Positions 1 to 6,529 of a stretch of 7,059 nt of DNA are shown in pieces. This DNA comes from Cytophagaceae bacterium. Lineage in GTDB: Bacteria > Bacteroidota > Bacteroidia > Cytophagales > Spirosomataceae. Where the stretch lies: positions 1 to 7,059 of the forward strand of contig CANHKE010000064.1 in assembly GCA_947461155.1 (NCBI GenBank). The letters run 5' to 3'. Made by a program: the position numbers and the translations under genes. How positions within the stretch are numbered: position 1 is the stretch's first letter; every line of letters begins with the position of its first letter. The notes under the pieces were generated by a model. The model saw only the letters and a program-made list of their open reading frames with translations, did no database searches and was not told the origin of the DNA.

Positions 1-607
1 TGGCATCTTCCTCGCGAATGGTACCCTGAGCAAACGTAACCGTTTCGCAATCATTTAACCCGGCATTTTCAATGGAATTCTCAACCGACCAAACATCGAT
101 ATCAAAGCCATGAACACGTGAAGCTCCACGTTTTTGGGCAACAAACGCGAGAATACCCGTTCCTGTTCCTGCATCCAATACGGACTTGTTGGCCAAATCA
201 ATCTCCAACAAAGCCGCTACCATCAATGCCGTCGTTTGATGGTGTCCTGTCCCAAAAGACATTTTGGGATTTATCACAATTTCAAGCGGCACTGAAAGAT
301 CTGGTTCATGGAAACTGGCCCGAATATACACTTGGTCTGAAATGCGTATCGGATCATAATTGGTTTCCCAAACGGCATTCCAATTTTCCTTTTTTATATC
401 ATTGAAAACGACATCAATCGGGCCTAAAAAACGATAACGATCGATGATCTCATTGGCTTGATCCGCAGCATAAACCTCCATTGGACAATACGCTGCAATT
501 CCCGTAGCTAAATCCTCAAAAATATCAAATCCAATTTCGCCCAATTCGGCCATTAAAATATCTGTTATTTCAGTCGATGCTGAAATAAGCAATTGCTTAG
601 TAGCCAT
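1..607 (-). CDS. prmA: Ribosomal protein L11 methyltransferase PrmA (partial, C-terminus off the left edge)
   Basis: Cytoplasmic SAM-dependent enzyme that methylates ribosomal protein L11. I translated it by hand: it starts at the ATG at 607-605 and stays open for 202 codons to the window edge. The N-terminal substrate-recognition domain (about residues 1-100) includes NWNAVWETNYDPI near residue 76. The methyltransferase domain follows, with the PrmA signature NPKMSFGTGHHQTT (113-126), SAM-binding motif I VLDAGTGTGILA (143-154) and GFDIDVWSVENS (168-179). Motif I has Thr where PrmA proteins usually have Cys (GCGTG), a tolerated position. Family members are usually about 275-300 residues, so roughly the last quarter is missing here. 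It is the last visible gene of a leftward operon, 8 bases after the MCE gene stop, with an A-rich leader and no clear Shine-Dalgarno. It is probably co-transcribed with the envelope genes without sharing their function. The family call is secure. Confidence 0.95.
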   Translation of the reverse strand, partial: MATKQLLISASTEITDILMAELGEIGFDIFEDLATGIAAYCPMEVYAADQANEIIDRYRFLGPIDVVFNDIKKENWNAVWETNYDPIRISDQVYIRASFHEPDLSVPLEIVINPKMSFGTGHHQTTALMVAALLEIDLANKSVLDAGTGTGILAFVAQKRGASRVHGFDIDVWSVENSIENAGLNDCETVTFAQGTIREEDA

Positions 608-615
608 GTTTATTG

Positions 616-1569
616 TTATTTGTCAGAAGGCGCAATGGGATCTTTTTTCCCAAATACGGAAATATTGATGTAGCGTTTCGGTTGGGTACGGAAGTCAATT
701 AATAATTTGTCTAGATCGACAATCGTGCGATTCAGACCTGTATAAAGCGAATCGTTGGTCAGGAATTTTCCAGCACTTCCTTGACCCTGTTCTAATTTGA
801 CGACAATGCGTTGGAGCGAACTAATCGCCCGACTCGCTTCCTGGATGGTTTGACCGATGCGAGCGGCTTGGATGGAGTCAGCCACGGAATTGAATTTCGT
901 CAACAAAGGCTTCAGTTGTTTCTCTGTTTCCGTTAAACTCTGTGACAAATTCCGCATGTTCGCTGTAATCTGTTTGATATTCACACTGTTCTCGGCCACC
1001 AATGTATTCACGGAGCCATTGATATTCGAAACGGCGCTGTTGGAATTTTCAATAAGGCGATTCAAGTAAGTACCCGTTTTCTCAAATTTCGTACTCACTT
1101 TACGGAATGAAACCAATAATGAATCGGCATTGGATAACACGGGCAATGCGCGCTCTTTCAACAAAGAGGATAAGCCTTTTTCATTCATCCCAATCAGGGT
1201 TGATTCGTCGGCCAAAGCCCCTTTCCCTAATAATTCCAAACGAATCACTTTACCACCCAATAAGGCACCATCAGACAAAATCGCGACTGTCTTATCAGGC
1301 AAAATCAACGCTTTATTCGTCCAAATTTCTACCTTGATTTTATTCCCATCGGCAGGATCTAAAAATACTTTTTTGACCTTACCTACTTCAACGCCGTTGA
1401 CCATCACGAGGTTGGAAGCCGTGAGCCCATCCACGTTATCATATTGAATGTAATAGGTATTCGACTTCGAAAACAGGTCATTTCCTTTCAAGAAATTGAA
1501 CCCAAAATAGAGAATCAAAAAGGCCATTAGGGCCAAAAAACCTACTTTTAATTCGTTGCTTTTGAACAT
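616..1569 (-). CDS. MCE (MlaD-like) family lipid-transport protein
   Basis: 317-residue inner-membrane-anchored MCE protein, the substrate-binding component type of ABC lipid transporters such as Mla that move phospholipids between inner and outer membrane. One N-terminal membrane helix (about residues 9-28) is followed by a single MCE/MlaD domain (about 36-117) containing YDNVDGLTASNLVMVNGVEV (43-62) and the GALLGGKVIRLE strand (101-112). A long, probably coiled-coil helical region (about 135-290) comes next. The tail carries GQGSAGKFLTNDSLY (262-276) and PKRYINISVFGKK (297-309), which resemble the conserved C-terminal segments of Bacteroidota MCE proteins. Start is the ATG at 1569-1567, 5 bases after the amidase stop, so translational coupling is likely. 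No MlaE-like permease or MlaF-like ATPase is in the window, so its transporter partners must be elsewhere or just outside. The family is certain; the lipid carried and the direction are unknown. Confidence 0.93.
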   Translation of the reverse strand: MFKSNELKVGFLALMAFLILYFGFNFLKGNDLFSKSNTYYIQYDNVDGLTASNLVMVNGVEVGKVKKVFLDPADGNKIKVEIWTNKALILPDKTVAILSDGALLGGKVIRLELLGKGALADESTLIGMNEKGLSSLLKERALPVLSNADSLLVSFRKVSTKFEKTGTYLNRLIENSNSAVSNINGSVNTLVAENSVNIKQITANMRNLSQSLTETEKQLKPLLTKFNSVADSIQAARIGQTIQEASRAISSLQRIVVKLEQGQGSAGKFLTNDSLYTGLNRTIVDLDKLLIDFRTQPKRYINISVFGKKDPIAPSDK

Positions 1570-1574
1570 GAGGG

Positions 1575-2375
1575 CTATTTTTCTATGTCGTCTTTATACT
1601 TCTTAAATGCGGTGGCGATTGCCTCTGCCACTTCGGATTGACCATGCTCTGAATTAAGATATTCTTCTTCCTCGGCATTGGTTAAAAATCCGGTTTCTAC
1701 CAGTACACTTGGCATGGCAGTACGCCAAATAACCAAAAATCCTGCCTGCTTGACGCCGAAACTTTTACGCTTATAGGTCTTCGCAAATTGGTCTTCTACA
1801 TGGGATGCAAATTTCACCGAATTCGCCATAAATGCACTTTGATAATTGGCCATCATAATGTGCGCCAGTGGTGAACTAGGGTCAAAGCCATTGTAGGCCG
1901 TCTGATAATCTTTCTCTTGTAGGATTACGGAGTTTTCACGCTTTGCTACGTTTAAATTGCCATCCGTTTTATGCAAACCCATCGTGTAGGTTTCAGTTCC
2001 ATAGGCTGATTTATTTACCGCGGCATTGCAATGCACGGAAATAAACAAATCCGCTTTGTTGCGATTCGCGATATCTGCACGCTCAAACAATTCGATAAAC
2101 TCATCCGTCTCACGCGTGTAAATTACTTTCAGGTCGGGATATTCCGCTTTTAATTTACGGCCTAATTCCAAAATTATCTTCAGCGTAACTTTGCCTTCCC
2201 GCGCACCTTTCGGTCCCAAACAGCCCGGGTCCTTGCCACCATGACCCGCATCCAAACATATCGTCCGAATGACATTCTTTTTAGGTGGGTTATTTTTGCT
2301 TTCAGGCTCCGCTTGCACAACGCCCATGACCAAAAATAAAGCCGCAATAAAAATGAACCGAATGGCTAAAAACAT
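1575..2375 (-). CDS. N-acetylmuramoyl-L-alanine amidase (Amidase_3, AmiC-like)
   Basis: Zinc-dependent hydrolase that cuts the amide bond between N-acetylmuramic acid and the L-Ala of the peptidoglycan stem, typically for daughter-cell separation. I choose the ATG at 2375-2373 (266 residues), because it is followed directly by a signal peptide (residues 1-22, ending VVQA). The frame is open further upstream to 2483, but that extension would bury the signal peptide and run through the promoter. Expected metal ligands are His45 in LDAGHGG (41-47), Glu60 in GAREGKVTL and His115 in FISVHCNA. The catalytic Glu227 lies in PSVLVETGFLTN (222-233). The insert around 146-200 (ENSVILQEKDY, YNGFDPSSPLAHIM) is the kind seen in Bacteroidota AmiC-like proteins and may have a regulatory role. 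There is no LysM or SH3 cell-wall-binding module. It is the first gene of the leftward operon and is divergent from lptD. Confidence 0.95.
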   Translation of the reverse strand: MFLAIRFIFIAALFLVMGVVQAEPESKNNPPKKNVIRTICLDAGHGGKDPGCLGPKGAREGKVTLKIILELGRKLKAEYPDLKVIYTRETDEFIELFERADIANRNKADLFISVHCNAAVNKSAYGTETYTMGLHKTDGNLNVAKRENSVILQEKDYQTAYNGFDPSSPLAHIMMANYQSAFMANSVKFASHVEDQFAKTYKRKSFGVKQAGFLVIWRTAMPSVLVETGFLTNAEEEEYLNSEHGQSEVAEAIATAFKKYKDDIEK

Positions 2376-2443
2376 TATTTTTTTAATTATTAGACGGTTG
2401 ATACGTAGCAATGATGTAATTTTACAATTCCCATTGCCACACA

Positions 2444-2474
2444 CAAAGATAATTTTTAAATTCCATTTGGTAAA
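2444..2474 (-). promoter_or_regulatory. Bacteroidota-type promoter for the amidase-mce-prmA operon
   Basis: On the minus strand, TATCTTTG (2451-2444) matches the Bacteroidota -7 consensus TAnnTTTG exactly. A -33-like TTTA (2474-2471; consensus TTTG, one mismatch) lies 19 bases upstream, a normal spacing. Transcription would start near 2437 and give an AT-rich leader of about 60 bases before the amidase ATG at 2375. The -33 box overlaps the first codons of the divergent lptD gene (TTG at 2467). The sequence match is seen directly; its activity is inferred. Confidence 0.55.
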
Positions 2475-5184
2475 GCAATCCACATATTACCTTTTTCTAT
2501 TCATAGGACTATTCCTAGGTGGCATGTCGGATATATTCGCCCAACGCGTTATCCTCAAAGATTCGACCCAATCTCGGGTGATTAAATCCGACTCAATAAC
2601 GCAATCTCAAGACCTTCAGACGACCGTTTATTATTCGGCAGCGGATTCAACAATCTTGGATGCAGCGAATCAAGTGGTTCATTTATACGGTAAGGCAAAG
2701 GTCAAATATGGCGAAATTAGTCTTGAGGCTAATTACATCCGCCTAGATTGGGAGACAAATGAAGTTTTTGCAAAGGGGACTTTTGACTCCACCTCCCATC
2801 AAATGGAAGGACTTCCTGTCTTCACACAAGGAGGCGACAAATATGATTCTGACGAAATTAGATACAATTTCAAAAGTAAACGCGCGGCGATTAAGGGCAT
2901 TGTAACCCAACAAGGCGAAGGCTATGTGCAAGGAAAAACCGTCAAAAAAGACGAAGAGGAAAACCTATATATCCGCAATGCGATTTATACCACCTGTAAT
3001 TTAAGCCACCCCCATTTTCATATCAATGCCAGTAAGATCAAAGTCGTAGGCAAAAAAGAGATTATTTCGGGGCCTTTCCACTTTGAACTCAATGACATTC
3101 CACTACCGATCGGTCTGCCCTTTGGCTTTTTCCCGTACTCCCAACCGAAGGAAGCGGGGAAGTCAGGGATCTTGTTTCCTACTTATGGTGAAGAGCCAAC
3201 AGGCCGTGGATTTTACCTACGCGAAGGCGGATATTACTGGGCCGCGAGTGAAAATATTGGCATCCGTTTTACCGGCCAAATATACTCCAAAGGCGGCTGG
3301 GGTTTAGGCGCAAACTCACAATACAACAAGCGTTATCGCTATGCAGGAAGCTTCAATTTGGCCTTTAATCGCAATAGCAATGGGGCGGAATTTAATCCGA
3401 CGAAGCGCACCGACTTCGCCCTGCAGTGGTCCCATAGTCCACGTAGTATTGGCAACTCGAGTTTTTCAGCCTCCGTTAATATTGCGTCTAATTCATACAA
3501 TCAATTCAATACCTATTCGACCCAACAATATTTATCGAACACGATTGGATCTTCCGTTCAATACACGAAAAATATTGGCCAGATTATCCGCAGCGGCGTT
3601 AGTTTACGGATCAACCAAAATACAACAACGCGTGTTTTTGACGCGGGAACTGAATTCAACTTTGGCCTAAATCAATTCCAGCCCTTTAAGCGCAAAAATG
3701 CCATTGGCGATCGATTTATGGATCAGTTTCGGTTGGGACTAGATTTTTCTGGAAGTATTTCGCTGACCAATCAGGTTTCGGATCCGTATACACGCTATGA
3801 GTTTGATGTATATCCCCGGGAGACAAATAGTCAGCGGGGGATTATTCAGAAGCCTTTTTTGCCTACTTCCGCGGATGATTTGCCTCCAGGAGTTGTTCCT
3901 GTGAACGCGAGCACCATCCCCATGTTATGGGAAAAAGCACAAACGAAATTTCAATACAGCGTCCCCCTGTCGTTGCCCAATATTAAAATCACACCGTATA
4001 TCAATTTGACACCGGGAGTTTCTTTGTCGGGAAATATGTACACACGCTCCTACAAATACACCTACATGCCCGTGGATTCTACCGTGCGCATCGATACCGT
4101 GGGTGGTCTGCCAAAATTCAACTCGCAACTTTCCTTTTCAGCTAGCATGAATACCCGAATGTATGGAACGGCTCGCTTCAATAAAGGACGGGTAGAAGCC
4201 CTTCGCCATACGATGGTTCCAAGTATTAGCTTGAGCTATGCGCCGGATGTGTCTGATCCTTCTTTGGGCTATTTCCAAGATGTGCGCATTAACAATCGAA
4301 AGTTTATCAATACATCTGGCGTCGAACAAATCGGGGATATTCGTCGGATTTCAAGCTATGACCCGCGGACGCTCAGCTATGGCGGCGCTACGGGAGCCAT
4401 CAGTTTTGGTTTACAAAATACATTGGAAGCGAAGTTGAAAACTAAGTCAGATACAGCCACGAAACAAAGTGAGAAAATCAATTTGATTGACAACTTTGGC
4501 ATTAACGGTAGTTATAATTTATTGGCCAAAGAATACCCGTTATCAAACCTGAATTTTAATGCCAATTCGCGCGTTCGCGAATTTGACATCAACGTAGGAG
4601 GCAGTATCGATCCCTATTTATATGTACAGGACAAATCGTTTTTTGACATGGGTCGGCGAACAACAGACCTCATGTTCAGCAAGGGAGAGGGACTTGGTAG
4701 GCTACAAGGATTCAATTTATCGGTTGGCCGCAGATTTGCCCCTTCCAAAACGAAGGAAAAAACGAGTAAGGAAGGAACGGAATCGCAATTGCGTCAGATC
4801 AATCGAAATATGGATGATTATGTCGATTGGAATGTGCCTTGGACATTTTCGTTCAGCTACCAATTTAGTTATAGCCGAATGGGCTTAGCCGCCGCACAAA
4901 AAATTGCGGGTCTAACCTTTCAGGGAGAATTAAGTCTATCCGAAAAATGGAAATTCTCGGTATCCTCTGGATATGACTTTAAATTCAATGGCATGACCTA
5001 TACGAATATGTCGGTGCACCGCGACTTGCATTGCTGGGAAATGAATTTCAACTGGACGCCCATTGCGAGCCCATTTTATGGCCGCGCGAGTAATTATTCC
5101 TTTGACCTACGTGTCAAGTCATCTTTACTGCAAGACTTAAAATTATCCCGGAGAAGAAGTTTCTACGACAAGGGCGGTTTCTAA
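2467..5184 (+). CDS. lptD: LPS-assembly outer-membrane protein LptD (Bacteroidota type)
   Basis: Outer-membrane beta-barrel that inserts lipopolysaccharide into the outer leaflet as the last step of the Lpt pathway. I place the start at TTG 2467 (905 residues), because it is followed at once by a signal peptide MVKQSTYYLFLFIGLFLGG ending IFA-Q near residue 26. The frame is open back to 2269, but its ATGs (e.g. 2353, 2362) lie opposite the amidase start and would bury this signal, while ATG 2524 would destroy it. An OstA/LptA-like N-terminal domain spans about 50-200 (LYGKAKVKYGEISLEANYIR, YTTCNLSHPHFHI). The barrel follows, opening with IPLPIGLPFGFFPYSQPKEA (211-230) and rich in alternating strands. 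It ends in Phe, as many barrel proteins do. Length is typical of Bacteroidota LptD. There are only two cysteines, Cys177 and Cys856. The stop overlaps the msrA stop. The family is secure; the exact start is less so. Confidence 0.93.
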   Translation: MVKQSTYYLFLFIGLFLGGMSDIFAQRVILKDSTQSRVIKSDSITQSQDLQTTVYYSAADSTILDAANQVVHLYGKAKVKYGEISLEANYIRLDWETNEVFAKGTFDSTSHQMEGLPVFTQGGDKYDSDEIRYNFKSKRAAIKGIVTQQGEGYVQGKTVKKDEEENLYIRNAIYTTCNLSHPHFHINASKIKVVGKKEIISGPFHFELNDIPLPIGLPFGFFPYSQPKEAGKSGILFPTYGEEPTGRGFYLREGGYYWAASENIGIRFTGQIYSKGGWGLGANSQYNKRYRYAGSFNLAFNRNSNGAEFNPTKRTDFALQWSHSPRSIGNSSFSASVNIASNSYNQFNTYSTQQYLSNTIGSSVQYTKNIGQIIRSGVSLRINQNTTTRVFDAGTEFNFGLNQFQPFKRKNAIGDRFMDQFRLGLDFSGSISLTNQVSDPYTRYEFDVYPRETNSQRGIIQKPFLPTSADDLPPGVVPVNASTIPMLWEKAQTKFQYSVPLSLPNIKITPYINLTPGVSLSGNMYTRSYKYTYMPVDSTVRIDTVGGLPKFNSQLSFSASMNTRMYGTARFNKGRVEALRHTMVPSISLSYAPDVSDPSLGYFQDVRINNRKFINTSGVEQIGDIRRISSYDPRTLSYGGATGAISFGLQNTLEAKLKTKSDTATKQSEKINLIDNFGINGSYNLLAKEYPLSNLNFNANSRVREFDINVGGSIDPYLYVQDKSFFDMGRRTTDLMFSKGEGLGRLQGFNLSVGRRFAPSKTKEKTSKEGTESQLRQINRNMDDYVDWNVPWTFSFSYQFSYSRMGLAAAQKIAGLTFQGELSLSEKWKFSVSSGYDFKFNGMTYTNMSVHRDLHCWEMNFNWTPIASPFYGRASNYSFDLRVKSSLLQDLKLSRRRSFYDKGGF
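4564..4583. repeat. Perfect 8-bp inverted repeat inside lptD
   Basis: AATTCGCG (4564-4571) and CGCGAATT (4576-4583) are exact reverse complements separated by the four bases CGTT, able to form an 8-bp stem. It lies within codons for Asn-Ser-Arg-Val-Arg-Glu-Phe of the lptD barrel, so it may simply be a codon coincidence. No U-run follows, so it is not a terminator. Confidence 0.6.
5181..5184. other. Overlapping convergent stop codons of lptD and msrA
   Basis: The four bases CTAA serve both genes: TAA (5182-5184) ends lptD on the plus strand, and TAG (5183-5181) ends msrA on the minus strand. No convincing stem plus U-run is visible within about 50 bases on either side, so transcription of each gene probably runs into the other. 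Confidence 0.9.
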
Positions 5185-5828
5185 TTCAATTTGTCTTTGA
5201 AGGCTTTCAGGAATTTATCCATTTTAGGCTTAATGACGATTTGGCAATAGGGCTCCGTACCGTTTAAGTTGAAATAATCTTGGTGGTAATCTTCGGCAGG
5301 ATAGAATGTCGATGCTGCTGTTATTTCAGTGACAATTGGATTCGGAAAAACGTGTTTCTCGTTCAGATTTTGTTTCCAAATTTCCGCTGCCTGTTTTTGG
5401 GCATCATTGGTATAAAAAATGGCGGACCGATATTGCGTGCCTACGTCAGCTCCTTGACGGTTCAGGGTTGTCGGATCATGCGTTTGCCAAAACACTTCTA
5501 ATAAGGTTTCGAATGATACTACATTAGGATCGTATGTGATTTGACATACTTCGGCGTGTCCCGTGAGACCTGAACATACTTCCCGATACGTTGGCTGCTT
5601 AATTTTACCCCCCATGTAACCAGAGGTAACGGACTGTACTCCTTTGACGCGCTGATATACGGCTTCTACGCACCAGAAACATCCGGCGCCAAAAGTGATC
5701 GTTTCTAATTTTGCTGTTGATTGTTCTTTCATGGTTGGCTTGTTTATCGCTGTTCCTCCACACGAAAAGTGAAGAAATGCCCCAGCGATGCTCAGTATTA
5801 TTCCGACTTTTTTCAAATAGAAGCTCAT
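5181..5828 (-). CDS. msrA: Peptide methionine sulfoxide reductase MsrA, probable lipoprotein
   Basis: Reduces methionine-S-sulfoxide in oxidised proteins. The MsrA domain (about residues 42-212) has the catalytic motif GAGCFWC with Cys50 as nucleophile, then VTSGYMGG (67-74), the conserved CSGLTGHAEV (85-94, with Glu93), QTHDPTTLNRQGADVGTQYR (115-134) and YPAEDYHQDY (176-185). Cys195 in EPYCQIVIKPK and Cys85 are candidate resolving cysteines. The first 22 residues form a hydrophobic signal followed by Cys23 (HFSC-GG), a loose lipobox with an atypical His at -3. The mature protein would therefore be lipid-anchored in the envelope, where it would repair periplasmic or outer-membrane proteins. 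A second in-frame ATG at 5732 (Met33) would give a 183-residue cytoplasmic form. No MsrB domain is fused. It is divergent from the PAP2-like gene and convergent with lptD. Confidence 0.95.
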   Translation of the reverse strand: MSFYLKKVGIILSIAGAFLHFSCGGTAINKPTMKEQSTAKLETITFGAGCFWCVEAVYQRVKGVQSVTSGYMGGKIKQPTYREVCSGLTGHAEVCQITYDPNVVSFETLLEVFWQTHDPTTLNRQGADVGTQYRSAIFYTNDAQKQAAEIWKQNLNEKHVFPNPIVTEITAASTFYPAEDYHQDYFNLNGTEPYCQIVIKPKMDKFLKAFKDKLN

Positions 5829-5847
5829 ATCCTTTTTATTTTTAGTG

Positions 5848-5855
5848 TAGTTTTG
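5848..5855 (+). promoter_or_regulatory. Possible -7 element for the PAP2-like gene
   Basis: TAGTTTTG matches the Bacteroidota -7 consensus TAnnTTTG and lies 35 bases before the ATG at 5891, in the 62-base gap between the divergent msrA and PAP2-like genes. No good TTTG-like -33 box is seen at the usual distance upstream, so the call is weak. I found no matching element for msrA on the other strand. Confidence 0.3.
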
Positions 5856-5890
5856 TTTACCAAAATCTGATAGCCTAACGAACGAAGTGA

Positions 5891-6529
5891 ATGAATAGTT
5901 TTCAAAATTCTATGCTGACTGCCTGGTCAGCTGCTTGGCAAGATAAACAATTTCAGTGGCGTTTGATATTGGCCTTCGGGGTGTTTGCCCTATTCCCGTG
6001 GAAGGCGGACGATTTTTTTCAGTGGATACAAACACGTGAAGGGGCAAATTGGCAAGATCCCGTGTTAGCCATTATTCCTTCGGCGAATGTCTCCTACCCT
6101 ATTTTTGGCATCATTTACAGCAGTGTCATTTATTTAATTATGCGCTTGCTAGCCACACCACACCGCTTCCTTTGGTTTGCGTGGGCATTTAATCTCGAGA
6201 CCCTGTTGCGATTTATCAGTATTTATTTCATCGCCCTCAATCCGCCCGCGGGACTCGTAGCGTTACACGACCCCCTTGCGGAATTGTTCATTTATGGCGA
6301 AGATTTGGCGATTACAAAAGACCTTTTCTTTTCAGGTCATACGGCCACGATGGTTTTTGTCTGCTATTTTCTAACAGGTAAGCGTACGCGCATCATCAGC
6401 ATGATTTTAACTGGTATATTAGTAATTCTGCTACTTGTACAACACGTACATTATTCGTTGGATATCATCGCCGCGCCGTTCGCAACATTCGCTTCGATTT
6501 GGCTGGCAAAGCGCTTGATTAGCGCTTGA
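5891..6529 (+). CDS. PAP2_C / sphingomyelin-synthase-like membrane phosphotransferase or lipid phosphatase
   Basis: 212-residue integral membrane protein with about six hydrophobic segments (roughly 22-37, 68-88, 92-118, 146-162, 166-185, 190-208). Two motifs define the family. KDLFFSGHTA (143-152) matches the D3 motif of sphingomyelin synthases, and HYSLDIIAAPF (187-197) matches D4. His150, His187 and Asp191 would form the catalytic triad, with the same His-x3-Asp spacing as in the animal enzymes. LLRFISIYFIALNPPAG (105-121) sits where the D2 region would be. These enzymes move a phospho-headgroup between a phospholipid and a ceramide or diacylglycerol; relatives act only as phosphatases. 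Bacteroidota make sphingolipids, so a role in headgroup transfer is plausible but inferred, and the substrate cannot be read from the sequence. Start is the ATG at 5891. The 3' end overlaps the next gene by 11 bases. Confidence 0.8.
   Translation: MNSFQNSMLTAWSAAWQDKQFQWRLILAFGVFALFPWKADDFFQWIQTREGANWQDPVLAIIPSANVSYPIFGIIYSSVIYLIMRLLATPHRFLWFAWAFNLETLLRFISIYFIALNPPAGLVALHDPLAELFIYGEDLAITKDLFFSGHTATMVFVCYFLTGKRTRIISMILTGILVILLLVQHVHYSLDIIAAPFATFASIWLAKRLISA
6509..6527. repeat. Small hairpin in the overlapping 3' ends (possible weak terminator)
   Basis: AAGCGCT (6509-6515) and AGCGCTT (6521-6527) pair to a 7-bp stem around the five-base loop TGATT. It spans the stop of the leftward gene (TAA, 6521-6519) and reaches the first base of the stop of the rightward gene (TGA, 6527-6529). 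On the minus strand the stem is followed by only about three T, and on the plus strand by none, so any terminator activity would be weak. The same bases also form a direct repeat GCGCTTGAT (6511-6519 and 6522-6530). Confidence 0.4.

Noticed and set aside
118..405. Plus-strand ORF opposite prmA
   Set aside because: It is antisense to a continuous, well-conserved PrmA reading frame, and its translation shows no recognisable domain.
857..1447. Several plus-strand ORFs opposite the MCE gene
   Set aside because: They overlap each other and the conserved MCE frame, and have no domain or start signal of their own.
2291..2298. TATTTTTG, an exact -7-like match on the plus strand, as an lptD promoter
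   Set aside because: It lies inside the amidase gene about 170 bases before the TTG start and has no -33 box at the right distance.
2269..2466. N-terminal extension of the lptD reading frame
   Set aside because: It runs opposite the amidase signal-peptide and start region and would place about 66 residues before a normal signal peptide. Its ATGs are best explained as antisense of amidase codons.
2376..2483. N-terminal extension of the amidase frame to 2483
   Set aside because: It would bury the signal peptide that begins at Met (2375) and would read through the -7 promoter box.
2743..4888. Small ORFs on both strands inside lptD
   Set aside because: They are shadows of the long LptD frame, which alone has coherent domain content.
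5443..5460. CGTCA/TGACG short inverted repeat inside msrA
   Set aside because: Only five pairs within conserved coding sequence; expected by chance.
6436..6450. TGTAC-AACAC-GTACA inverted repeat
   Set aside because: It is a short stem inside codons for the conserved VQHVHY segment of the PAP2-like protein, most likely coincidence.
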